NCBI GenBank assembly: GCA_020629335.1
Contig: JAHDDN010000104.1
Location: 1-14,636, forward strand
Origin: Chitinophagales bacterium
GTDB lineage: Bacteria; Bacteroidota; Bacteroidia; Chitinophagales; UBA2359
Direction of reading: 5' to 3'
DNA length: 14,636 nucleotides
Below the pieces are notes generated by a model. That model was not told the origin of the DNA. It ran no database searches and was given only the letters and a program-made list of their open reading frames with translations. This document shows positions 1 through 5,606 of the stretch, one piece after another (within the stretch, counting starts at the first letter, position 1; every line of letters begins with the position of its first letter). A program made the position numbers and the translations under genes.

Positions 1-80
1 ATGAACCCAATAAAAATGAAGTGTTCCAAACCACCCTCGATTGGATGGAAAATAAACTCAATGCTCGCTTAATTGGATAA
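1..80 (+). CDS. 3' end of an unidentified protein (partial)
   Basis: The third forward frame is open from the left edge and stops at TAA 78-80, giving 25 C-terminal residues that end FQTTLDWMENKLNARLIG. A strong hairpin terminator starts four bases after the stop, which supports this frame as the true end of a + strand gene. The ATG-initiated frame that begins at base 1 also stops nearby (TAA at 70-72), but it is only 23 codons long and does not reach the terminator as neatly. The fragment is too short for me to assign a family or function. Confidence 0.55.
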   Translation, partial: EPNKNEVFQTTLDWMENKLNARLIG

Positions 81-84
81 AAAC

Positions 85-121
85 AAAAAAAGGAGGCACT
101 TGATGAGTGCCTCCTTTTTTT
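85..121. terminator. Bidirectional rho-independent terminator
   Basis: A perfect 10-bp stem (AGGAGGCACT at 91-100 with AGTGCCTCCT at 106-115) encloses a 5-base loop, TGATG. It is flanked by an A-run at 85-90 and a T-run at 116-121, so it gives a U-tract in either direction. It lies between the convergent stops at 80 (+) and 129 (-) and should end both transcripts. Confidence 0.92.
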
Positions 122-128
122 AATGAAC

Positions 129-1520
129 TCATTTAAAGTAAGTTTGTAAATCAGTTTCTAAGACCTTAGAATTTTTAGGCTTAGCAATAATTTTCATATC
201 CTTATCTAACAAGTATAGAATAGGCGTTTTGTGGACTTTGTAAGTATCTGCTGCTTGAGCACTCCAACCCTTCAATTCCGATAGATGCATCCAGTCTACT
301 AAACCGAAACTATTCATCCCCCATTCCCAATTTTCTTTCTTATTATCCATTGAAATCGCCAAATAAGCTAAGCCCTTAGCCTTATATTGACCTAATAACT
401 CCTTCAGATGAGGAATTTCTGACTTACAATGCTGGCAACCAGAAGACCAAAAGACCAATACAGTCGCCTCATTTTTGGCTACCAAAGAAGCTACATCAAA
501 CAAATCGCCATTCAAATCAGGAATAGACATTGTAGGAGCGAACTTACCGGGGCGTAATTTATCATAACCTTCTGCCTTTCTTCTATAAACCTCATCAACA
601 TCTACATCACCACATCCTTCCTCTAATAGGAAATTTTCCACTAAATACTGAAAAAACAATTTAGGACCATAAGTATCAAACTGGTTCAATAAATAATTCA
701 AGCAATGCTCGTGCGTAATATCATTATTATGACTTAAATCCATAATTTTATTCAAAGAAGCAATAATTCCATCTTCTGAATTCTCTGTATAGTTTTTTAA
801 ATAATGATGCATCTTATCTGTAAATACAGTGGAACGCACCAAACGCTCATCATCAAAATCTACATTATCAAAGAAGTGATCCTTCATAAAGGCAAATTCA
901 TCTTTATAGTTTTTACCTCCCTTTGTAGCTTGCTCAGCCTGATAAGCACTATAACTAGGAAGCACATCTGCCCGCTTCATCGCTAAGAAAAAAGATTTAG
1001 GCTTCACAGCAGCATAAGCATTGAGCTTATCGAATAATTTACCTTCTAAAGCTTTTAAATCTGCTCTATAACCCGATCTTTCCGCCCCATTCAGCGTGTT
1101 TTTGATTTTTTGCCTTAATTGATCTGCCTCCCTATCAATACCTTGCTTCATTCCAAGATATTCAAATAGCATTCTATTTTCATCAGAATTAATGACAGAT
1201 ATACTACTATTCAAGTAATTGCTGTTAAAATGCACCAATACTTGATCATCCTCTTTAGAATTCACAATGACATCAACGAAATTATCCTTCTGCAGAGATA
1301 AGCGATACATACCTACCTCATACTTTTTAGTAGGAAAATTAAAGTACAATGAGTTATTTATAAGCGTTGAATCAAGTACATTCACCTGCTTACCGATAAT
1401 TTCTGATAGCTTCATATATTGTCCTGCCGCATTAGCATCACTCAAACTCCCATGAATTTGTTGCGCTCCTAACACCATTGGACAAAAAGCGAATAGGAAT
1501 AAACTAAGTAATATTCTCAT
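129..1520 (-). CDS. TlpA-like thioredoxin-fold thiol-disulfide oxidoreductase with DUF4369-like N-terminus
   Basis: This 463-residue exported protein starts with a signal peptide (about residues 1-19, ending VLGA). Residues 21-110 form a beta-rich stretch resembling DUF4369, the usual N-terminal partner of Bacteroidota TlpA-like proteins. Residues 120-310 are mostly helical linker. The C-terminal thioredoxin fold (about 325-463) has the redox motif C362-Q-H-C365 within FWSSGCQHCKSEIP and a cis-proline motif HKTP at 430-433. The family works in the periplasm, reducing or exchanging disulfides in exported proteins or in cytochrome c assembly; the substrate here is unknown. CQHC differs from the commoner TlpA motifs such as CPPC and CxPC. 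The gene appears monocistronic and ends at the shared terminator at 85-121. The ATG at 1518-1520 immediately precedes the signal peptide, so the start is secure. Confidence 0.9.
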   Translation of the reverse strand: MRILLSLFLFAFCPMVLGAQQIHGSLSDANAAGQYMKLSEIIGKQVNVLDSTLINNSLYFNFPTKKYEVGMYRLSLQKDNFVDVIVNSKEDDQVLVHFNSNYLNSSISVINSDENRMLFEYLGMKQGIDREADQLRQKIKNTLNGAERSGYRADLKALEGKLFDKLNAYAAVKPKSFFLAMKRADVLPSYSAYQAEQATKGGKNYKDEFAFMKDHFFDNVDFDDERLVRSTVFTDKMHHYLKNYTENSEDGIIASLNKIMDLSHNNDITHEHCLNYLLNQFDTYGPKLFFQYLVENFLLEEGCGDVDVDEVYRRKAEGYDKLRPGKFAPTMSIPDLNGDLFDVASLVAKNEATVLVFWSSGCQHCKSEIPHLKELLGQYKAKGLAYLAISMDNKKENWEWGMNSFGLVDWMHLSELKGWSAQAADTYKVHKTPILYLLDKDMKIIAKPKNSKVLETDLQTYFK

Positions 1521-1533
1521 AAAGATTTTTTTA

Positions 1534-1541
1534 CAAAAGTA
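1534..1541 (-). promoter_or_regulatory. Possible Bacteroidota -7 element for the TlpA-like gene
   Basis: On the minus strand the bases read TACTTTTG, which fits the Bacteroidota TAnnTTTG consensus. It lies only 14 bases from the ATG, so the leader would be very short (about 8 nt). A possible upstream TTTG (CAAA on +, 1566-1569) is 24 bases away, a little further than usual. The match is therefore tentative. Confidence 0.3.
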
Positions 1542-1626
1542 ATCATTGAATCACAATAAATGGCCCAAAAACCTAATCCAGACTCAAGAATAATAAAAGA
1601 ATCACTAAATCATACAAAAATATCAA

Positions 1627-1659
1627 CTATCCACAGACTTGAAAGTTTAAAGTGGATAA
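1627..1659. other. Pair of inverted DnaA-box-like nonamers
   Basis: CTATCCACA (1627-1635, + strand) and TTATCCACT (1651-1659, read on the - strand) each differ by one base from the DnaA box TTATCCACA. They face each other across 15 bases, forming a TATCCAC/GTGGATA inverted repeat in AT-rich DNA upstream of the toxin-antitoxin promoter. One-mismatch matches are expected a few times per window by chance, so only the symmetric pairing is notable. It could equally be a binding site for another regulator. Confidence 0.25.
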
Positions 1660-1664
1660 ACTCT

Positions 1665-1696
1665 TTTCGATTAGTAAAAATAAAAAGCTATATTTG
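1665..1696 (+). promoter_or_regulatory. Probable promoter of the higBA operon
   Basis: TATATTTG at 1689-1696 is an exact match to the Bacteroidota TAnnTTTG -7 element. A TTTC at 1665-1668, one mismatch from the -33 TTTG, sits 20 bases upstream, an appropriate spacing. Transcription would start near 1702, just ahead of the palindrome at 1710-1726 that is the obvious operator. This is consensus matching only. Confidence 0.45.
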
Positions 1697-1709
1697 CTAT
1701 GTATTTTTC

Positions 1710-1726
1710 TTAACACTTAGTGTTAA
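1710..1726. promoter_or_regulatory. Palindromic operator, probably bound by HigA
   Basis: TTAACACT (1710-1717) and AGTGTTAA (1719-1726) form a perfect 8-bp palindrome around a single central T. It lies a few bases downstream of the expected transcription start of the toxin-antitoxin operon. HigA-type antitoxins repress their own operons through such short palindromes, so autoregulation here is a reasonable inference. An ORF extension starting with GTG at 1720 would begin inside this site, which argues against that start. Confidence 0.55.
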
Positions 1727-1733
1727 TAATTAG

Positions 1734-1772
1734 AACTCGTTTAAAGTTTTATAATGAAACTTTAAACGAGTT
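1734..1772. promoter_or_regulatory. Perfect 16-bp inverted repeat in the higBA leader
   Basis: The arms AACTCGTTTAAAGTTT (1734-1749) and AAACTTTAAACGAGTT (1757-1772) are perfectly complementary around the 7-base spacer TATAATG. It ends 16 bases before the chosen GTG start of the toxin. In RNA it would form a 16-bp hairpin in the 5' leader close to the ribosome entry site; in DNA it could be a second, longer operator. The spacer happens to match the sigma70 -10 hexamer TATAAT, which is not the normal Bacteroidota promoter element. Confidence 0.7.
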
Positions 1773-1788
1773 CATATTGAAAAAGAAC

Positions 1789-2121
1789 GTGGAAGTCCTA
1801 TTTGCGAATAAACGTATTGCGAAGATTCTCAATTCAGAAAAGAGGCTGAAGAAGAAGTTTGGTGCTAGACAAGCGCGAAAACTAATGCGAAGGTTATATG
1901 AGCTACAAGCAGCAGAAGTGCTGGAAGATCTGCGCAATGCTCCTGGCCGATTTCATGAATTAGCTAATGATCGTAAAGGTCAATTAGCTTGTGATCTCCT
2001 TCAACCAGCCAGACTGATATTTGTTCCTTTAAGCGAGCCACCTCCATTAGACGAGAGAGGCTCTCTACTTTGGACAGCCGTCGAGCGAATTATGATATTA
2101 GACATCATTGATTATCACTAA
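1789..2121 (+). CDS. higB: HigB/RelE-family toxin of a type II toxin-antitoxin system
   Basis: The product is about 110 residues and resembles the small RelE-fold proteins of HigB type that databases often misname 'killer suppression protein HigA'. Features are a basic N-terminus (NKRIAKILNSEKRLKKKFG), an ARKLMRRLYEL helix, the central RxHEL...DRKGQLACDL strand pair, PARLIFVP, and the terminal IxxLDIIDYH-like motif (IMILDIIDYH). This family cleaves mRNA, usually on the ribosome, when free of its antitoxin. I chose GTG 1789 because family members begin immediately before the first strand (VEVLFANK). TTG 1777 is possible, while an upstream GTG at 1720 would place the start inside a palindromic operator. 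The antitoxin gene follows after 17 bases. The ORF is intact, so it should be active, but toxicity is inferred from family only. Confidence 0.85.
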   Translation: MEVLFANKRIAKILNSEKRLKKKFGARQARKLMRRLYELQAAEVLEDLRNAPGRFHELANDRKGQLACDLLQPARLIFVPLSEPPPLDERGSLLWTAVERIMILDIIDYH

Positions 2122-2138
2122 AGATCGCTAGTTTTAAA

Positions 2139-3248
2139 ATGAAACCCAAGCTAACATATTATCCATTTGAGCCTGATTGGGTCTCTCCTCCAGGAGATAC
2201 TTTACAGGAAAAGCTAGAAGAAATCGGCATGACTCAATCTGAGCTATCCACTCGTATGGGTAGACCCGAAAAAACCATCAGTGCCATTATCAATGGAAAA
2301 TCTGCCATCACTCCTGAAACAGCACTCCAACTGGAAAGTGTGCTGAATATCCCTGCCCGCTTTTGGATGAACCGAGAAAGACAGTACAGAGAAGCCCTCG
2401 CTCGATTGGAACAAGAAAAGCTGTTAACCAATAGCATAGATTGGCTAAAGGATCTACCACTTAAACACATGATTAAGTTAGGCTGGATCAAAGGCAAACT
2501 CACCGAAAAAGAGTTAGTGCATGCTTGTCTGTCCTTTTTTGGAGTAGCATCGCCTAAAGAATGGAAAGAACTATGGCTCAACGAAAAAACAAATGTTGCT
2601 TTCCGCATTTCACTCGCTTATACTAATATGCCAGCAGCCATTGCAGCATGGCTAAGACATGGAGAAATTATAGCCTCCAAACAACACTTAACCGCTTATA
2701 ATAAAAATCAATTTAAAAACGCCCTTAAAAGCATTCGAAAAATAGCATACTATCACCCTAAAGATTTTCAATCTCAACTAAAGGAATTATGTGATGAATC
2801 TGGTGTAAAGCTGGTCTTTACTCCTTCTTTTGCCAAGGCTTCCATCAGTGGAGCAACACGATGGATAGGTCATCACCCTGTCATACAACTAAGTGGTCGA
2901 TATAAGTCCAATGATCATTTTTGGTTTACCTTCTATCATGAGGCAGCCCATATTTTACTACATGGAAAAAAAGATATTTTCTTAGAAAATTTAGAAGGTT
3001 CAGATATGGATCAACAAAAGGAAGAACAAGCGAATGATTTCGCTAAGGAATTCTTAGTGCCTGAGAAATACTGGAAAAAATTCCTACAAAATGAAAAATG
3101 GACTGAAGAAGTCATTAATGACTTCGCTCAGTCCATTTATATCCACCCTGGGATAGTAGTCGGCCAATTACAACACGCTGGTCAAATTGGCTTCAATCAG
3201 TTTAACCCTCTCAAAGAAAAAATTCTCTTAGAAATGGATACCTTATGA
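2139..3248 (+). CDS. higA: HigA-type antitoxin: XRE helix-turn-helix fused to an ImmA/IrrE (M78) zinc peptidase domain
   Basis: This 369-residue cytoplasmic protein has an N-terminal XRE-type helix-turn-helix (about 20-75; MTQSELSTRMGRPEKTISAI, then ALQLESVLNIPARFW) typical of HigA antitoxins. A helical middle section follows. The C-terminal ImmA/IrrE-like metallopeptidase domain (about 205-325) has H267-E-A-A-H271 in FYHEAAHILLHGKK and a downstream EEQANDFAKEFLVP (295-308) that supplies the glutamate ligand. HigA neutralises HigB and represses the operon. The added peptidase resembles IrrE and ImmA, which cleave repressors in response to DNA damage, so self-cleavage or regulated release of the toxin is plausible but unproven. 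ATG 2139 follows TTTTAAA and lies 17 bases after higB. The stop abuts the stop of the convergent collagen-like gene with no space for a terminator. Confidence 0.88.
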   Translation: MKPKLTYYPFEPDWVSPPGDTLQEKLEEIGMTQSELSTRMGRPEKTISAIINGKSAITPETALQLESVLNIPARFWMNRERQYREALARLEQEKLLTNSIDWLKDLPLKHMIKLGWIKGKLTEKELVHACLSFFGVASPKEWKELWLNEKTNVAFRISLAYTNMPAAIAAWLRHGEIIASKQHLTAYNKNQFKNALKSIRKIAYYHPKDFQSQLKELCDESGVKLVFTPSFAKASISGATRWIGHHPVIQLSGRYKSNDHFWFTFYHEAAHILLHGKKDIFLENLEGSDMDQQKEEQANDFAKEFLVPEKYWKKFLQNEKWTEEVINDFAQSIYIHPGIVVGQLQHAGQIGFNQFNPLKEKILLEMDTL

Positions 3249-4676
3249 TTACTTAATCCCTAAGTGCTTTTTGATAGCATTTAGATCTGATTGCATTTGT
3301 GTTTTATCTGCCTTTAATGCCGCATTTTCGCTTTCTAATTCATTGATCTGTTTTTGCATTTCCTTTAAGGCCTCTACTAAGATAGGTGTCAACTTGCTAT
3401 AATCAACTGCTTTATACCCATTCGCATTAGTGCTCACTAGTTCAGGAAATACCTTCTCTAAATCTTGTGCGATGAAACCGATCTGTTTCTTATCAGTGAA
3501 TTTTTTATTTGGAAAATCTTCTACCTTAAAATCATAAACTACTCCTGACAAGCTTAATACCTTTGCTAATACACCTGTCATTTGCTCTATATTTTTCTTA
3601 TACCGTACATCTGAAGATAAGGCAATACCATTAGAACAAATATCACCACTTACATCCAAGGCACAATCAGGTGAAGTCGTTCCAATACCTACACTTCCCG
3701 TAGTATAAGAGAGCGTCGTACCATTCAGATTCCAAGGAGTCTCACCAGGTAATCCTGGAGGACCTGGAATTCCTGCTGGGCCATCAGGACCTGTAGGACC
3801 TGGAATCCCTTGTATTCCTGCTGGACCTGGTATACCCGCTGGACCTGGCGCCCCCTGACAATCTAATGTATTCACGATATTATCTCCATTAACATCCTCT
3901 GATGGATCATTGACATTATTACTATTTGTATCCCAGCAATTAATACCATCTTCTCCTGGTGTTCCTATGCCTCCACCGCCTTCACCACCACTACAATCAA
4001 ATACATCTACCGTACCATCATCATTGGTGTCTTCGCTTGCATCTGCTAAGCCATTTTCGTTTAAATCCCAACAAGATATACCTATTGGACCTTGTGGGCC
4101 TGGCTGGCCATCAAAACCCTGTGGACCTTGTAAACCCTGTGGGCCTTGTGGACCCTGTGGACCTTGTGGACCGTCTGCACCGACAGGACCAGGTGGACCT
4201 GCTGGACCTGGTGGACCCTCTGGACCCTCTGGACCTCCAGGACCTGGTGGGCCTTGTGGACCAGGATCGCCTTGATTACCTGTTTCGGCATATATGGCGT
4301 AAGGAACAGATAGTAGTTGAGAGGCCCCCATTAGGCTAAAGTTGCCCCCACCATTTTCGTCTACTTCAATTTGTATATAGTGGGCATCATCTCCCCAATC
4401 AATACTTTCAAAATTGCCTGAAACCGCATCTCCGTCCCCAATCCTTAGATTGTAAACACCTAAGCTATTGGTAGTAGTGGAATGTGTTTCGCTAAATACG
4501 GTATCTCCTGAATTACTTCCTAATAGAATGCTAATACGCACAGAGATTGCTTGATTAGTCAATAATTCATCACTATTATCATAAGCGACGGCTTGGTAAC
4601 TGAATGCTTGTGGTGCTTGAGCAAAAGTCATAAGGCTAAGCAAGCAACAAGCTATAATGAGTAATAAATGTCTCAT
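3249..4676 (-). CDS. Collagen-like surface protein with C-terminal S74 (endosialidase-type) chaperone domain
   Basis: This 475-residue secreted protein has a signal peptide (1-20, ending TFAQ), then an N-terminal beta domain (about 22-131) often seen in Bacteroidota tail-fibre-like proteins. Two collagen Gly-X-Y tracts follow (134-200 and 274-313). Between them are two 27-residue units bounded by cysteines, C202...C228 and C247...C273, each reading CWD-x-N-x-N-x-x-x-D-x-x-ED and rich in Asp/Asn, as in calcium-binding loops. The S74 domain (about 353-441) has [26 protein letters not shown] and [21 protein letters not shown] heptad-like coiled coil (440-475) ends the protein. S74 domains fold phage fibres as trimers and then cut themselves off just before the serine of the SDxRxK motif. 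A trimeric surface stalk is therefore likely, with self-cleavage near S354/S355. It lies 11 bases after the small T9SS gene, probably in the same operon. Confidence 0.9.
   Translation of the reverse strand: MRHLLLIIACCLLSLMTFAQAPQAFSYQAVAYDNSDELLTNQAISVRISILLGSNSGDTVFSETHSTTTNSLGVYNLRIGDGDAVSGNFESIDWGDDAHYIQIEVDENGGGNFSLMGASQLLSVPYAIYAETGNQGDPGPQGPPGPGGPEGPEGPPGPAGPPGPVGADGPQGPQGPQGPQGLQGPQGFDGQPGPQGPIGISCWDLNENGLADASEDTNDDGTVDVFDCSGGEGGGGIGTPGEDGINCWDTNSNNVNDPSEDVNGDNIVNTLDCQGAPGPAGIPGPAGIQGIPGPTGPDGPAGIPGPPGLPGETPWNLNGTTLSYTTGSVGIGTTSPDCALDVSGDICSNGIALSSDVRYKKNIEQMTGVLAKVLSLSGVVYDFKVEDFPNKKFTDKKQIGFIAQDLEKVFPELVSTNANGYKAVDYSKLTPILVEALKEMQKQINELESENAALKADKTQMQSDLNAIKKHLGIK
3738..3857 (-). 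repeat. Second collagen-type Gly-X-Y coding tract
   Basis: Residues 274-313 of the S74 protein are about 13 Gly-X-Y triplets, mainly GPA, GIP, GPT and GLP. In DNA this is an imperfect 9-base periodicity (variants of ggacctgga/attcctgct on the + strand). It is less homogeneous than the tract at 4077-4277. Confidence 0.85.
4077..4277 (-). repeat. First collagen-type Gly-X-Y coding tract with 9-bp minisatellite core
   Basis: Residues 134-200 consist of about 22 Gly-X-Y triplets. The core at 4130-4172 is nearly tandem 9-base units (variants of ggaccttgt/gggccttgt on the + strand) encoding repeated GPQ. Such units can gain or lose copies by slippage in multiples of nine, changing stalk length while keeping frame. 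It also creates long spurious ORFs on the opposite strand and in another frame. Confidence 0.88.
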
Positions 4677-4687
4677 ACTAGTTTATT

Positions 4688-5167
4688 TTAATTTTTTTCG
4701 ATTTTAAAAATGGCTTGCTCTTTATTAGAGCTATCAGATATTTTAAGCAAATAAATGCCTGTTGGCCACTCTACAACATCAATACTTTCTTGATCAGATG
4801 TTATATTTTGACGATACCATAGCTGCCCTTTCACATCATATATATGAGCGATCATGCCTTGCATATCTTTGCCTTGAATATTGATCATTTGGCTACTTGG
4901 ATTAGGAAATACCTCCATCTCCAGAGATGTATTGATATTCTCAATAGGAGTAGCGATTAGTTCTCCTCCACTAAGTCCCTGTTCTATCGTAATGTTGTCA
5001 TTACTTAGGGTTCCTACTACTGTTTGACCTAAAATAAAGGTGGTTGCGCCATTTTCTCCTTCGAGATGATTACTGGCGGAATTGACGATGTGTCGATGGG
5101 GATTATCTTGTGCCCACAGTAGAGTGGAGAGTAGCAGGAGGAATCCACTTGTTAGTAATATTCTCAT
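4688..5167 (-). CDS. Small T9SS-exported protein with C-terminal sorting domain
   Basis: The product is 159 residues: a signal peptide (1-19, ending LLWA), a short mature segment with SASNHLEGENGATTFILGQTVVG, and a type A T9SS sorting domain from about residue 80 (EMEVFPNPSSQMINIQG ... GQLWYRQNI ... WPTGIYLLKI). The first segment (HIVNSASNH ... FILGQTVVGTLSNDN ... IEQGL) is a short module frequently found just ahead of such sorting domains. It has no enzymatic motif, so the function is unknown; export across the outer membrane and surface anchoring or release are expected. It is the first gene of a pair with the collagen-like protein 11 bases downstream, which suggests co-expression of two surface components. 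The ATG at 5165-5167 directly precedes the signal peptide. Confidence 0.85.
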   Translation of the reverse strand: MRILLTSGFLLLLSTLLWAQDNPHRHIVNSASNHLEGENGATTFILGQTVVGTLSNDNITIEQGLSGGELIATPIENINTSLEMEVFPNPSSQMINIQGKDMQGMIAHIYDVKGQLWYRQNITSDQESIDVVEWPTGIYLLKISDSSNKEQAIFKIEKN

Positions 5168-5376
5168 ACTTATTAGATTTGTTAATGGGTATCAAACCCT
5201 ATTCCTTTTTGTCTTATTTATCATTCTTAAGATGAAAAAAATGCGGTATGGTTGCACTTTAGTTCTTAGCTTACAATAAAGAAGCCATTTTTAGCGTAAG
5301 TTATTAATATTCACGGCGATGCGCTTAGTAATTTACTTAATTGCTTATATCTGATCGTTCGTTTACGGACTGGCTT

Positions 5377-5510
5377 AGGGATGGTAGCGGTATGGGGCGT
5401 CGAGAAGTAGCTTACGGAACTTAGCTGGACGCAGGCTGGCCTGAAAGGCAGACAAGTACGGCTTAGTGGAGTAGCTGCTGAACAGCCGCATAATAGCGGA
5501 CAGCCCGACC
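5377..5510 (-). repeat. Dispersed 134-bp repeat, copy 1
   Basis: Read on the minus strand from 5510 to 5377, this segment aligns end to end with 12014-12148 (+). By hand I count about 25 mismatches and one single-base gap over 135 positions, roughly 81% identity. Both copies start GGTCGGGCTGTCC and end CCGCTACCATCCCT. GC content is clearly higher than in neighbouring intergenic DNA. The internal hairpin reads GCCT-TTC-AGGC here and GCCC-TGC-GGGC in the other copy, a compensatory change that preserves pairing. There is no protein signature. It is a family of extragenic repeats; function unknown. Confidence 0.85.
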
Positions 5511-5581
5511 CTTCCTTATTTTTAATCGGAGGGCGCACACATAGGTAGCGCCCCTACGGGCCGATTAAAAATAAGGAAGGG
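5509..5581. repeat. 21-bp perfect inverted repeat enclosing a GC-rich hairpin (MITE-like)
   Basis: The arm at 5509-5529 is an exact reverse complement of 5561-5581 (each contains CTTCCTTATTTTTAATCGG or its complement). The 31-base centre has its own stem, GGGCGC (5531-5536) with GCGCCC (5548-5553), and on the minus strand reads GTAGGGGCGCTACC followed by a GTGTGCGCCC arm. The left arm overlaps the end of the dispersed repeat by two bases. The layout resembles a small non-autonomous palindromic element. No transposase is nearby, so mobility is inference. Confidence 0.8.
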
Positions 5582-5589
5582 GAAGCCCC
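5579..5589 (-). terminator. Possible terminator hairpin after the arginase-like gene
   Basis: On the minus strand GGGG-CTT-CCCC is followed by TTCCTTATTTTT, a pyrimidine-rich tract. It lies 17 bases past the stop of the arginase-fold gene. The stem is short and the T-run is interrupted, so this is only a moderate terminator candidate; the long inverted repeat beyond it may also contribute. Confidence 0.35.
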
Positions 5590-5606
5590 AAATTTTCCTC
5601 CTTGGA

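Larger units (their letters stand above)
5168..5606. other. Gene-free region made largely of repeats
   Basis: I see no credible gene here. From left to right it holds an AT-rich leader upstream of the small T9SS gene (5168-5300), a copy of a dispersed 134-bp repeat (5377-5510), a 21-bp perfect inverted repeat enclosing a GC-rich hairpin (5509-5581), and a short GGGG-AAG-CCCC hairpin (5579-5589) just past the arginase-like gene. A 75-codon minus-strand ORF at 5311-5538 runs across both repeats, has no domain and is composed of repeat sequence, so I treat it as spurious. Confidence 0.75.

Noticed and set aside
126..140. AACTCATTTAAAGTA resembling one arm of the 1734-1772 inverted repeat
   Set aside because: The similarity is limited to AT-rich 15-mers, it falls inside the coding end of the TlpA-like gene, and the partner arm is missing.
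1720..1788. N-terminal extension of the HigB toxin from GTG 1720
   Set aside because: The start lies inside a perfect palindromic operator and the extension translates a 16-bp inverted repeat. Family members begin at the strand corresponding to GTG 1789.
3910..4339. Plus-strand and alternative-frame ORFs rich in Gly-Pro-Cys or Leu-Val-Asp
   Set aside because: They are shadows of the collagen Gly-X-Y tract, whose 9-base repeat lacks stops in several frames. The minus-strand frame has a signal peptide and an S74 domain, so it is the real one.
5311..5538. 75-codon minus-strand ORF with a Cys-rich product
   Set aside because: It is a translation of the dispersed repeat and the adjoining inverted repeat. 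No domain is recognisable, and the repeat is conserved at the nucleotide level with substitutions at all codon positions and an indel.
5168..5606. Possible CRISPR array or tRNA in the repeat-rich gene-free stretches (also 11902-12324)
   Set aside because: There are no regularly spaced direct repeats with unique spacers, no cas genes, and no tRNA cloverleaf with a T-loop GGTTCRA motif.
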